Shown: positions 26,314 through 35,330 of the stretch, in pieces
How positions within the stretch are numbered: position 1 is the first letter of the stretch
How the letters are laid out: each line of letters opens with the position of its first letter
Source: Physcocola sp002396385
Lineage (GTDB): Bacteria > Bacteroidota > Bacteroidia > Bacteroidales > Paludibacteraceae
DNA: 64,000 nt
Assembly: GCA_946535435.1 (NCBI GenBank)
Contig: CAMNDM010000002.1
Span: 99,552 to 163,551, forward strand
Direction of reading: 5' to 3'
The notes under the pieces: model-generated
Told to the model about the DNA's origin: nothing
What the model saw: the letters and a program-made list of their open reading frames with translations, nothing else
Database searches by the model: none
Position numbers and translations under genes: made by a program

Positions 26314-27351
26314 TTAGAGCAACTCGATGTTCAGTTTTTTGCATTCCTCACGGTAAGCGTCTGGCCAGATGCTAGACTGAATTTCACCAATGTGGGCCTT
26401 GCGCAGGAAGAACATACACAAGCGGCTCTGACCTATTCCGCCTCCAATGGTCAGTGGCAGGCTACCCTCGATGAGGCGCTTGTGGAAATAGAGTTCTTTG
26501 CGTTCGTTCTGCCCCTCAATTTCTAATTGGCGGAGCAATGCTTCTTTATCGACGCGGATTCCCATAGAGGAAAGCTCGAACGATTGGCCGAGTATGTCGT
26601 TCCATACCAATATGTCGCCATTCATACCTGGCAGGCCATTTTCGGCTGTCGTGCTCCAGTCGTCGTAGTCGGCAGCGCGGCCGTCGTGTTTCTGTCCGTC
26701 GCCCAATTTGCCGCCAATACCCATAATGAATACGGCTTTGTGTTCTTTACATATAGCATTTTCACGCTCTTTCGGACTCAAGTTTGGATATTTCTGGCGC
26801 AACTCTTCACTGTGTATGAAGAATATCTCGCTAGGAAGTATTGGCTTTATTTCAGGGTAGGCTTCGTAAACAACGTACTCGGTTTGTACCATTACGCCAT
26901 ATATCTTTTTTACGATACTTTTCAAGAACTCTATATTGCGGTCTTCTTTGGTGATGACACGCTCCCAGTCCCACTGGTCTACGTACAAAGAGTGCAGATT
27001 GTCTAACTCCTCGTCCGGACGGATGGCGTTCATGTCGGTATATAAGCCGAATCCTGGCTCTATTTTATAGTCGGCCAGAGTCAGACGCTTCCATTTCGCC
27101 AATGAGTTGACAACTTCGGCTTGCTGGTCGCCCATGTCTTTAATCGGGAAACATACTTTGCGTTCCACTCCGTTCAAATCGTCGTTTATGCCGCGTCCTT
27201 GCAAAACGAATAGCGGTGCGGTTACGCGGCGGAGGCGCAATTGCGCCGACAAACTGCCTTGGAAGAAGTCTTTTATCTTTTTAATGCCCAGTTCGGTTTC
27301 CCTTAAGTCTAAAATTGGTTTATAGGCTTGGGGCTTTATTATTTTGCTCAT
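26314..27351 (-). CDS. asnA: Aspartate--ammonia ligase
   Basis: 345 residues. AsnA makes asparagine from aspartate, ammonia and ATP and is related to class II tRNA synthetases. Seen: the starting MSKIIKPQAYKPILDLRETE, the core VQWDWER-like SLYVDQWDWERVI, the segment NGDILVWNDILGQSFELSSMGIRVD, and the C-terminal TIGGGIGQSRLCMFFL with the ATP-binding Arg. Length equals the family norm (about 330-345). A TATCTTTG -7 box on the minus strand (27388-27381) lies about 30 bases upstream of the ATG. It is a single-gene unit, convergent with the VanZ-like gene. Confidence 0.97.
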   Translation of the reverse strand: MSKIIKPQAYKPILDLRETELGIKKIKDFFQGSLSAQLRLRRVTAPLFVLQGRGINDDLNGVERKVCFPIKDMGDQQAEVVNSLAKWKRLTLADYKIEPGFGLYTDMNAIRPDEELDNLHSLYVDQWDWERVITKEDRNIEFLKSIVKKIYGVMVQTEYVVYEAYPEIKPILPSEIFFIHSEELRQKYPNLSPKERENAICKEHKAVFIMGIGGKLGDGQKHDGRAADYDDWSTTAENGLPGMNGDILVWNDILGQSFELSSMGIRVDKEALLRQLEIEGQNERKELYFHKRLIEGSLPLTIGGGIGQSRLCMFFLRKAHIGEIQSSIWPDAYREECKKLNIELL

Positions 27352-27380
27352 TGTCGTTTTTAATATTTTCTTTTCTTGTG

Positions 27381-27388
27381 CAAAGATA
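27381..27388 (-). promoter_or_regulatory. asnA promoter -7 box
   Basis: TATCTTTG on the minus strand, 30 bases before the asnA ATG. Confidence 0.55.
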
Positions 27389-27574
27389 TATTTTTTTAGC
27401 CCATTACTTGCTTTTTAATGTGTCTTTTTCCGTAAAATGTCCTACTTTGTTGTTAATTTTTATGTTTTTGTCGCTTTTGCCTTACGATTTGTTACTTTTC
27501 TTGCACTTTTTTCTCCGCTAATTAATTTTCTGCATTTTTTATCCTTAGGAGGTGCTTCTCTGCGTTTTTTTTCT

Positions 27575-27582
27575 TACTTTTG
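27575..27582 (+). promoter_or_regulatory. tRNA-Arg promoter -7 box
   Basis: TACTTTTG fits TAnnTTTG and lies 17 bases before the first base of the tRNA. Confidence 0.6.
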
Positions 27583-27598
27583 TACTTGCCTATGGCAT

Positions 27599-27672
27599 GG
27601 CTTCGTAGCTCAATTGAATAGAGTACCAGATTCCGGTTCTGTTGGTTGCGGGTTTGAATCCCGCCGAGGTCA
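27599..27672 (+). tRNA. tRNA-Arg (anticodon CCG)
   Basis: The 74-nt cloverleaf can be read directly. The acceptor arm is 27599-27605 (GGCTTCG) with 27665-27671 (CGAGGTC), with two G-U pairs. The D-arm is GCTC/GAGT, and the anticodon stem CAGA/TCTG encloses the loop TTCCGGT (anticodon CCG, reads CGG). The T-arm is GCGGG-TTTGAAT-CCCGC and the discriminator base is A. CCA is not encoded. The first pair of the anticodon stem is a mismatch. Confidence 0.93.
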
Positions 27673-27676
27673 CTCG

Positions 27677-27722
27677 AAGGGGAGGATGTATCGTTCCAGA
27701 TATATTCTCCCCTTTCCGTTTT
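27677..27722 (+). terminator. tRNA terminator
   Basis: An 8-bp perfect stem, AAGGGGAG (27677-27684) with CTCCCCTT (27707-27714), is followed by T-rich sequence. Confidence 0.7.
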
Positions 27723-28044
27723 GTTTACGGTTTTACTCATAGCTTTTATAAGGGTCTTTCCCAAAATGTTTGTTTGGTATCTTGAACGTATCCCTGTTTT
27801 TTGCTGCTTTACTTTATTCCAAATACGTTAAGGCCGTATGCTCTTCAGATATAAAAATAACAACTACTAGAGACCGTAGCTCGCTTTCATCCCCCATTTC
27901 ATCGGAAAAAATCACAGGCTGACTCTCTATTACCATTATTTGAATCGCGATTCCCATATCAAGAAAGTACCCAAACGTAATTTTGTGTCAGGTGAATTAC
28001 TGTTACATACTTTTTACGTTATACGCTTTTTTATTCTTAATATC
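27723..28044. other. Intergenic region upstream of esterase gene
   Basis: About 320 bases between the tRNA terminator and the esterase. A TTG-started frame from 27940 runs into the esterase but its 35 extra residues look non-coding and precede the signal peptide. No clear RNA, repeat or TAnnTTTG promoter is seen. Confidence 0.4.
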
Positions 28045-29241
28045 ATGAACACGAGAAAATGTTTGTTAGCCGCATTTTGTGCTATGTCGCTAAATGCGTT
28101 CCCACAAGGGTGGGGGTTCGGTGGATTCGGTAATAACGGATCTTCTGGTTTAGATTCCTACACTTCTAAAAAAGATGTCAATTATGTGGGCGATGGCAAA
28201 GGGTTCCACGCAATGGATATCTATTACCCGAAAGAGGCGAAGGAGTCTTATCCTGTTGTTATCCATATTTATGGTAGCGCTTGGTCGAGCAACAATTCGA
28301 AAGGGTCGGCCGACCTGACTACCGTTGGTGAGGGGGCTTTGAAAGCTGGCTATATCTTTGTCACTCCTAACCACCGTGCCAATAACGATGCACAATGGCC
28401 CGGACAAATCAACGACATTAAGGCGGTTGTCCGATACCTGAGGGGCAATGCTGAATCGTTGAAAGTGGATACTTCCTTCATCGCAATATCGGGCTTCTCG
28501 TCGGGCGGACATCTTGCTACCATGATGGGAACCTCGCGTAATGTGAGGGAATACACTGTCGGAAACACGACGATGGATATAGAAGGTAACTTGGGACAGT
28601 TTACCGACTTTAGCAGTAGTGTGGACGCTGTTTGTGACTGGTCGGGACCGGTTATCCTAAATAAATTGAACTGCGGAAGTGCTATGGACCTTAACAGTTT
28701 CATTTCGCCTATGATGGGCAATTGTTCTGCCTCTCAATGCCCCGATAAGTATGCTTTGGCTACTGCGGTTACCTTTATGGACCCGACCGATCCGCCTTAC
28801 TTGCTTGTTCATGGTTCTGCCGACAACATAGTGGCACAGTGCCAAAGCGAGTTGCTTTACAATGAACTGAAGAAAAACGATATCGAATGCCAATATATTC
28901 CTACCGGCAGCGGGCATGGCGTCAATGCCGATAAAGTGCCTGATATGATTGAGTTCTTCAACAAGGCGCGCGTTAAGAAAATGGAGGCTTTGGAGGCTAC
29001 TGCTAATCCTTTTCTGAATTCCGATGTCGCTGGTTCTTTGACTTCTGTGAACTTTAAGAATGGCATCTTGACGCTGAGCGGGAGCGATAGTTACTCTTTT
29101 AAGGTCGTCGATATTGTCGGAAAGGTCGTTTTTTGTGGAACTTACAAGGCTGTAGAACAATCTTATAACCTATCTGAAATTGCTGCCGGTTTGTACATAT
29201 TGACGACCGATTCGGGTATTAACCATAAGTTCATCAGATAA
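28045..29241 (+). CDS. Secreted alpha/beta-hydrolase esterase with T9SS type A tail
   Basis: 398 residues: signal peptide (MNTRKCLLAAFCAMSLNAF), Gly-rich linker, an alpha/beta-hydrolase domain, and a short C-terminal domain. The catalytic set is visible: nucleophile S152 in GFSSGG, acid in LVHGSADNIV and His in GSGHGV; the oxyanion segment is IYGSAW instead of HGGGW. It resembles BD-FAE/acetyl-xylan-type esterases, which remove acyl groups from plant polysaccharides. The tail (VVDIVGKVVFCGT ... LYILTTDSGINHKFIR) fits a type A T9SS sorting signal, so the enzyme is probably secreted and surface-bound. It directly precedes the hybrid sensor gene, which may control it. Confidence 0.88.
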   Translation: MNTRKCLLAAFCAMSLNAFPQGWGFGGFGNNGSSGLDSYTSKKDVNYVGDGKGFHAMDIYYPKEAKESYPVVIHIYGSAWSSNNSKGSADLTTVGEGALKAGYIFVTPNHRANNDAQWPGQINDIKAVVRYLRGNAESLKVDTSFIAISGFSSGGHLATMMGTSRNVREYTVGNTTMDIEGNLGQFTDFSSSVDAVCDWSGPVILNKLNCGSAMDLNSFISPMMGNCSASQCPDKYALATAVTFMDPTDPPYLLVHGSADNIVAQCQSELLYNELKKNDIECQYIPTGSGHGVNADKVPDMIEFFNKARVKKMEALEATANPFLNSDVAGSLTSVNFKNGILTLSGSDSYSFKVVDIVGKVVFCGTYKAVEQSYNLSEIAAGLYILTTDSGINHKFIR

Positions 29242-29377
29242 AAAGATACATTACCCGGGCAATATTTGTGTTTTTCTTGCTTTTGCCGTATCTTCAACTG
29301 CTGCAGGCAAAAAGTCGGTTTTGGTTTTCCTGTAACCGCTAAATATGTCTGTGGCAGTTGTCTATATTTTCCACTGA

Positions 29378-32300
29378 ATGAGGAAGGTTGTTCTATTATT
29401 GTGGCTGTGCTTGGTTCCCATGGTGTTGTTTGCGGCTGTGGGACAGAAAACTCGTGTCAGGTTCAACCATTATACTACTGGAAACGGGCTCTCTTCCAAT
29501 CTGATTTTCGCTATGTCCCAAGACTCTTCCGGCTTTCTTTGGATAGGTACCGATTTCGGTTTGGACCGTTTTGATGGAAGACTTTTCAAACATTTCAGAA
29601 AGGACAAGTATACTAATTTATACAGGGAAGACCTTTATTATGTCGACTGTTTCGACGATGGCGTCTATGTGGGTGGTTTCAGTGGTATGTTCCAAAAATA
29701 CGACCGGAAAACCGATGATTTTTTTGACCTGATGCCTGCTGAACTCGACTCGCTCGGCTATTCTCAAATCAAGGGGGTTCGATCTTCCGAACAGGGCGAC
29801 CGTTTCCTTTTTACCAACGAAAGGGTTTTCCACTACGACAAATCCTGCAAATGCTTTAACTCTAGGTTCCAGGCGTTCGATTCGCTCAAGTCTCCTTTTA
29901 TTTCTACACTATATGTCGACAAATGCCGACGTTTCTGGGTGGGATCCATCAACCAGTTGAAAATATATGCTTCTGACGGACGGATGCTCAAGGCGTTTGA
30001 TGCGCGGCACGATCGTTGCGGCTATGTAACTGGCATTGTTCCTGTTGCTGACGATGCGTGGTTGGTCTCTTTTTTGAATAACACGCTGTGGGTGGTGGAC
30101 GTCGCTGAAGATAAATTTCGCATAAGGGATTATATAAACTTGCCGTTCAATAGTGTTAACAAGGTAACCAAAGGTAGAGACGGACGTTTCTGGTTCGCTA
30201 CCGATGGCGACGGCCTTTGGTATGCCGACTCTGTTTGCCGGCGGACTGTGTTCTCTGAGGTGGTGCCAGCCAATGCTCCGGCCGACGGACTGAAAAAAAT
30301 ATATTCCGTTGTTGAGGGCTCCGATGGCACGGTTTGGCTTGGTACGCAAAATTCGGGCCTTTGGTCTTTCAATGTTAACGAACAACCATCCTTTGTTTAT
30401 TCTAAAGATTATGGCTTCCCAACTACCGTATGCACTTCTTTTATGGAGGACGGTAGCGGAAATATTATTGTCGGAACTGATGGCGACGGACTCTTCTCTG
30501 TCTCTCCCGACTTTAAGAATGTAAGCCAGTTCCACCTGCCTTGCGACAACGTTCTGGGCATAAACTCCACCCTCGAAGGGGTGTTTGTCTCTACTTGGGG
30601 TGGTGGACTCTTTTATTATTCTCCGCTGACGGGTGTTTCTTCTGCTGTACGTTACAGCCCGGGTTTTAATCCTACGCAAATGTTTTTTCACGTTTGCGAA
30701 ATGGACGATGGTTCCATCTGGGCGTGCTCGGCTAACGACGATCCTTACGTCAAACAGGGGGATATGCCTTGGGTGAGGGTTCCGCTTAAAGACCCTCTCC
30801 TTCCTGATATGGAGAGTAAATGGACGACCCGGGTCTTGAACGCCTCTGGGGCGTCGAAATGGATTGTTGCCACAAATCTGCTCTGGCTTTTCGACGGTAA
30901 AACTCCACATGTGGTCCATCCGGAACTGTATGTCTCGAAAACGCACAATCCGTTCGTGGTTATTGATGCGGCCTGCGACTCTTTGGGCAATCTGTTTGTG
31001 TTGTCGAACCATGGGGTTCTAAGGTTTTCGGCCGACAGCCTCAAAATCGATACTCTCTCTTTCCTGCCTAACGATTCTTACCGGACCATTGTGCGCGACG
31101 ACAATGGCAACTTCTGGGTCGCTGCGGCTAACGGCATCTTCTCTTTCAACTATCAGGAACAGACTTATTTCCGGCTGCCCGGCCAATTCCCCGATTTGTT
31201 TTACTACAAGTCGGGCTATAAAGATGCTAGCGGATGCCTTTATTTTGGAACCACACAGGGGTTTTACTCCTTTAATCCCGATAAGGTGGAACGAAACAGG
31301 ACCATTCGTTTTCTCTCTCTTGCCGATTTATATGTATCGAAAGAGAAAATCAGTTGCAATAATCCTATTATTCTCGATGGTGACCTCTCCGATTTGAGGG
31401 CGTTGGAGCTAAGGTTCGGTATGACCGATATTGACCTGCGTGTCGACCTTGTTGATTATTCCGATAATGCGTTGGCCAATCTGAGGTACAGGTTAAAGGG
31501 ACTGTCTGACGTTTGGACTATGGTTGGCGATAATAGGGTTATCTCTTTTAACTACATTCCTACAGGTAACTATGTGCTGGAGGTGGAAGCGTCTTATTCC
31601 GATTCGAAGATCCCTTTGAAAAGGGCTGAACTAATCATTAAAGTGCTCCCTCCATGGTGGAATACATGGTGGTTCCGTCTGTTGCTGTTGTTACTCGCAG
31701 GAACTGCTTTGTTTTTCCCTTTGCACAAAAAGATAGTACGGCTAAAGAAAGAACAGGATTTGCTGAAGGATGAAATTGACGAACAGTCGGCTATGCTTGA
31801 CAAGTCGAGAAACGAACGGCAAAAACTGGTGCATGCGTTGGTGCACGATCTGCACAATCCGCTGTTTGCTGTTGCTGGAAACGGTTCGCCTATCACAGAT
31901 GAAACGTCTACCGAAGAGATTGTTGAATTGGTTATTGACAAGGCATTGCTCGACGATAACCTGCTTCTGTTGGTTGGTGTCGACCAGGTTATGAACGAAC
32001 AGATTAAAACTATGCTCAGTAACTATGTGCGTGTGAAAGTCGCTTCTACTTGGAGTGTTGCTGCCGATTCTGAAGACCCTGTGGCGCCAGATATCATCGT
32101 CTGCGATTTGGACGGTATTAGGGCGGATGAACTAAGCCGTATGCTGTCGTCTAATACGCTGAAACATATACCTATACTTTTTGTGTCCGATAAAAATGGA
32201 GAGACCGACAGGTTGATTGGCCTGATATGTGGGGCAGTCGATTTTATCGCTAAACCTTTTAATCAACTTGAATTGCTGTTGAAACTGACCAATATTTTGA

Positions 32301-32710
32301 AGGTCAAGCAGGAACAGCAGAAAGTTATCTTGCAACAGACCATGACCAACAAACTGAAGAATATGATGGACAATTCGCAACAAGATGAAAGTATCCATCC
32401 TTTCCTTCAGGCGTTTGCCGATGCGGTTAAAGACAATTACCAAGATTGCGAGACTTCGTTGCTCTCCCTTTCTTCGGCTCTTGCGGTTAGCAAGCCGACT
32501 ATGAACAGAAAGATAAAGGCATTGACTGGAAAAACTCCTATGGAATGGCTAATGGAGTATAGGCTAAACAAGGCTTTGCAGTTGCTGCAGGATCATAATG
32601 GCGGAATGAACATTTCTGAAGTCGCCTACGAGGTGGGCTTCAGCGACCCTTCTTATTTCACGAAAAAATTCCGTGACCATTTTGGAATCCTTCCTTCCCA
32701 AGTGAATTGA
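29378..32710 (+). CDS. Hybrid sensor/AraC regulator lacking the HATPase domain
   Basis: 1,110 residues: signal peptide, periplasmic two-component propeller (many GFLWIGTDFGLDRFDG-type repeats) to about 690, Y_Y_Y-like domain, one membrane helix (about 760-785), coiled linker, and an H-box remnant with H823 (VHDLHNPL). A receiver domain follows, with D910 (VCDLDG), S/T in LFVSD and K959 (AKPF), and then a C-terminal AraC HTH (about 1015-1110). Normal hybrid two-component systems of this family have a HATPase_c domain of more than 100 residues between H-box and receiver. Here only about 40 residues separate them, and no N, G1 or G2 box is seen. The first acidic residues of the receiver are also altered (VGVD). 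It probably senses a carbohydrate and acts without its own kinase activity, or with a partner kinase. The adjacent esterase is the likely target. Confidence 0.9.
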   Translation: MRKVVLLLWLCLVPMVLFAAVGQKTRVRFNHYTTGNGLSSNLIFAMSQDSSGFLWIGTDFGLDRFDGRLFKHFRKDKYTNLYREDLYYVDCFDDGVYVGGFSGMFQKYDRKTDDFFDLMPAELDSLGYSQIKGVRSSEQGDRFLFTNERVFHYDKSCKCFNSRFQAFDSLKSPFISTLYVDKCRRFWVGSINQLKIYASDGRMLKAFDARHDRCGYVTGIVPVADDAWLVSFLNNTLWVVDVAEDKFRIRDYINLPFNSVNKVTKGRDGRFWFATDGDGLWYADSVCRRTVFSEVVPANAPADGLKKIYSVVEGSDGTVWLGTQNSGLWSFNVNEQPSFVYSKDYGFPTTVCTSFMEDGSGNIIVGTDGDGLFSVSPDFKNVSQFHLPCDNVLGINSTLEGVFVSTWGGGLFYYSPLTGVSSAVRYSPGFNPTQMFFHVCEMDDGSIWACSANDDPYVKQGDMPWVRVPLKDPLLPDMESKWTTRVLNASGASKWIVATNLLWLFDGKTPHVVHPELYVSKTHNPFVVIDAACDSLGNLFVLSNHGVLRFSADSLKIDTLSFLPNDSYRTIVRDDNGNFWVAAANGIFSFNYQEQTYFRLPGQFPDLFYYKSGYKDASGCLYFGTTQGFYSFNPDKVERNRTIRFLSLADLYVSKEKISCNNPIILDGDLSDLRALELRFGMTDIDLRVDLVDYSDNALANLRYRLKGLSDVWTMVGDNRVISFNYIPTGNYVLEVEASYSDSKIPLKRAELIIKVLPPWWNTWWFRLLLLLLAGTALFFPLHKKIVRLKKEQDLLKDEIDEQSAMLDKSRNERQKLVHALVHDLHNPLFAVAGNGSPITDETSTEEIVELVIDKALLDDNLLLLVGVDQVMNEQIKTMLSNYVRVKVASTWSVAADSEDPVAPDIIVCDLDGIRADELSRMLSSNTLKHIPILFVSDKNGETDRLIGLICGAVDFIAKPFNQLELLLKLTNILKVKQEQQKVILQQTMTNKLKNMMDNSQQDESIHPFLQAFADAVKDNYQDCETSLLSLSSALAVSKPTMNRKIKALTGKTPMEWLMEYRLNKALQLLQDHNGGMNISEVAYEVGFSDPSYFTKKFRDHFGILPSQVN

Positions 32711-32730
32711 ATCTGTAATGGCGATAAAAG

Positions 32731-32772
32731 CAGGAAGGGTGCTCCGGTAAAGGAACGCCCTTCCTGTTTGTT
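32731..32772. terminator. Terminator between sensor gene and flavin-fold lipoprotein gene
   Basis: A 9-bp perfect stem (32731-32739 with 32758-32766) has a T-rich tail on +. The inverse orientation can serve the convergent gene ending at 32785. Confidence 0.75.
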
Positions 32773-32784
32773 CCCGTATATGCG

Positions 32785-33339
32785 TCAGAACTTGATGTTT
32801 GTTTCAGGTGCGCTGAACGACGATATTCTCGCTTCTGCGTCTGTAAGGTAGTAAACGGCGGTGTTGTCGTCCTTCTCGTCATACATGCCGCGCAGTTCGG
32901 GGTAGGCGTCAAGCATACTTTTCTTTGCCTCTATGCGGCTGTCTTCTACCAGTTTGGCCGCTACACGTATCCATTCTGTCCCGTTGAAGGCGCAGAGCTC
33001 GACTTTGGGGTTGGCTGCAATCTGTTTGGCAACGTTTTTCTTGTGCCCTGTCTGTATGTAGAGTTTGCCTTCAAAGATGTTTACTGTCCCGAATGGGCGT
33101 ACGCGGGCCTGGTCTCCGTCAATGGTGGCGAGGTAGTAGGTCTTGGTTGCTTTCAGAAAGTCGTAAACCTTTTGTTGGCCCTCTTGGTTGCCGCTCTGGT
33201 ATTCATTAGCTGCTTGGCTTTTGCTGTTACCGTCTTGACAGGCCTCGGTCTGTGGCTGCTCGTTGGCTGGTGGTGTGTTGGTGGTGCTGCAACTACATAG
33301 TGTTGCGGCCATTAGTGAATAGATAAATAATTTTTTCAT
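32785..33339 (-). CDS. Lipoprotein with pyridoxamine-phosphate-oxidase-like fold
   Basis: 184 residues. A lipoprotein signal peptide ends in a Cys-rich lipobox (LCSC, Cys17). A low-complexity Gln/Asn linker follows, then a domain from about residue 55 with KTYYLATIDGDQARVRPFGTV and YIQTGHKKNVAKQIAANPKV. These patterns belong to the FMN-binding split-barrel (PNPOx-like) family, whose members are normally cytoplasmic and bind FMN, F420 or haem. Having one on a lipoprotein is unusual. Cofactor and substrate are unknown. It is monocistronic and divergent from the gene at 33624. Confidence 0.8.
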   Translation of the reverse strand: MKKLFIYSLMAATLCSCSTTNTPPANEQPQTEACQDGNSKSQAANEYQSGNQEGQQKVYDFLKATKTYYLATIDGDQARVRPFGTVNIFEGKLYIQTGHKKNVAKQIAANPKVELCAFNGTEWIRVAAKLVEDSRIEAKKSMLDAYPELRGMYDEKDDNTAVYYLTDAEARISSFSAPETNIKF

Positions 33340-33492
33340 TTTTCTGTCTGTTATTTTAAGGTGTCTATTTATGCAAAAATATCAAAAAATGCTATTATTC
33401 TATATTTTCCCTTATTGTTGATATATACTATTTTGTTCTATATCTTTTTTTTGTTTTGTTTCTTTTTGACTCAAAAAATTGTCGTTTTGTGT

Positions 33493-33522
33493 TTTGAATG
33501 TGAAACAATCAAGGTAACTTTG
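33493..33522 (+). promoter_or_regulatory. Promoter of the 33624 gene
   Basis: TTTG (33493-33496), an 18-base spacer and TAACTTTG (33515-33522). The leader would be about 95 bases. Confidence 0.6.
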
Positions 33523-33623
33523 TATGAAAATTCTTTTATGTTATGAAAAGAAATGTATCAACAACTAAGTTTACATTTCGTGTTCTCTAATAATGATACA
33601 AATTCTGTAAAATTATAATTATC

Positions 33624-35252
33624 ATGAAGAAAATCGTTTCTTTACTGCTGTTGTGCCTTTCTCTTCTGCCGGCAGCTAATGCCCAAACTATCAAAAACTC
33701 TTCGTTGCAAGTCGACAAATGGGGCTGGCATAAGGTGCTGAATATGAATCTGCTTGAAAGTGTCTGCTACGGCAATCTCGATGGCAATATTTATTTCCGT
33801 ACCGAGGCGGGGCGTTTTATGATTAAAGACTCGCTCTATTGTTACAATATGAAGAGCGGAAATATTGTCTCAAAACTTGAGTTCGACGGTTTCCCCTGCG
33901 TTACTCCTAACCGGACGCTCAAGTTGTTTAGAAAAGAATTTGACAAGGATACGCGTGTGTTTAAACTGTTTTGCGATGAATTGAACACGAAAACGTTGAA
34001 AACGAATTCTTCGAAGGAACTTTTCCAAATCTCTTTGGTGAAACGTCCCGATTATGCGTTCTCTTATTCTATCTCTCCCGACAGCTCGAAGGTGCTTTGC
34101 CTTATGACGGTGGAAACCGAGAAGAACGACTACTCACACTATTATGTGGTTTACGACCTCTTGACCGATGAGTACGAGAAGAGCGAGATCTCGTTCAAAA
34201 CGGCTGCTCCTTATTATTCTTTGTCGGGCAGCAAAATTACAGATAGGGGAGAAATGGTATTTTTCTTGAAAACCTTCGATTCGAAAAAGGCAAACAAACT
34301 GACTAATGTGGAAACGTTTTGGGTTGATGCTGATAAGGAGATGCAACGTTTGGTTTTCAAAATGCCTGAGAAAACGTCTCTGAACTCGCTGAATGCACAG
34401 GTGCTGCATAATGGGAATTTGGCGCTCACCATCCTTTTGCATAATGGTGGTATTTCGTCGGGCGATTTTGACCTTTATTACAATATCTTTAAGAAGTCAG
34501 ATTTCGAGAATGAGGAATTTCAAAAATACCATTTTCAAGATGTTTGGCTCGAAAAACAAAAGGTTGCTTTGAAGAACTACTCCCGTATGGAGGTTAGCTT
34601 TATTACCGAACTTGACAACGGAAAGGTGATGCTGACGGGCTTCCCTTATAAAATTCTGACGCAGTGTTCCAACAACTCTTGCGTTAACAAGAACTACTGG
34701 GGTGGTTTCTTCAATCTGGAGTTAAATTCAGATGGTGTTATCGAAACGGTTAGTTTCGTCGACCGTTTCGCAAAGAAATTAAAAACGGCAGTGGTGCCTT
34801 TGTCTAGTGTAGACATTTATTATTCTGTTTTCCCTTATGGCAACAACCTTTATTTGTTGTATAACGAATCGGTTTACAAGGTGAAAGACGGCAAACCTAC
34901 GTACGCATACAAACCTGCCAATCCGGCGTATATTACTTTGTACCGCCTTGGCGAAGATGGGGAGAAGTGTTTCAACTTGTCGGGGGCGGAGCCTACATTG
35001 TTTGGTTGCAACAACTACCTTACAAGGGCTGGCAATAAGTTCTATGTCTTGACCCGTGGCAATAAGTATGGTTCTATCGGCTCGTTCGAATTGCCTGAGG
35101 TGGCGGCTAAAGATTTTACCCGTCGTAGTAGCAAGGCTCCGGTTGTAAATGAGGTTAAGAGTCAGGAGAAGAACGACGCTGTTGAAACTACATCTGAACC
35201 GGTTCCTGCCAAAGCCAAGTCCAATCCGCGTAACCGCTCGGTAAAGAAATAG
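33624..35252 (+). CDS. Secreted protein of unknown function (possible propeller)
   Basis: 542 residues. A clear signal peptide (MKKIVSLLLLCLSLLPAANA) is followed by alternating beta-rich segments without a family motif I recognise. Repeated hydrophobic-aromatic strands and DG turns suggest a beta-propeller, but this is a guess. The C-terminal ~40 residues are charged and disordered (Ser, Lys, Pro, Arg rich). It has its own promoter and is followed after 78 bases by the M48 protease gene, so both could be on one transcript. A small inverted repeat (GGCCAC/GTGGCC, about 35256-35305) without a T-tract lies in the gap. Confidence 0.8.
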   Translation: MKKIVSLLLLCLSLLPAANAQTIKNSSLQVDKWGWHKVLNMNLLESVCYGNLDGNIYFRTEAGRFMIKDSLYCYNMKSGNIVSKLEFDGFPCVTPNRTLKLFRKEFDKDTRVFKLFCDELNTKTLKTNSSKELFQISLVKRPDYAFSYSISPDSSKVLCLMTVETEKNDYSHYYVVYDLLTDEYEKSEISFKTAAPYYSLSGSKITDRGEMVFFLKTFDSKKANKLTNVETFWVDADKEMQRLVFKMPEKTSLNSLNAQVLHNGNLALTILLHNGGISSGDFDLYYNIFKKSDFENEEFQKYHFQDVWLEKQKVALKNYSRMEVSFITELDNGKVMLTGFPYKILTQCSNNSCVNKNYWGGFFNLELNSDGVIETVSFVDRFAKKLKTAVVPLSSVDIYYSVFPYGNNLYLLYNESVYKVKDGKPTYAYKPANPAYITLYRLGEDGEKCFNLSGAEPTLFGCNNYLTRAGNKFYVLTRGNKYGSIGSFELPEVAAKDFTRRSSKAPVVNEVKSQEKNDAVETTSEPVPAKAKSNPRNRSVKK

Positions 35253-35330
35253 ACTGGCCACTTTCCTAATTTATAGGTCTTCTTGTTGAAGGACAAGGTG
35301 GCCGTGTATAACGACTTTAATTAATTATAT

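Noticed and set aside
33361..33546. 61-codon hydrophobic frame before the 33624 gene
   Set aside because: It covers the promoter of that gene and is low-complexity Phe/Ile/Leu.
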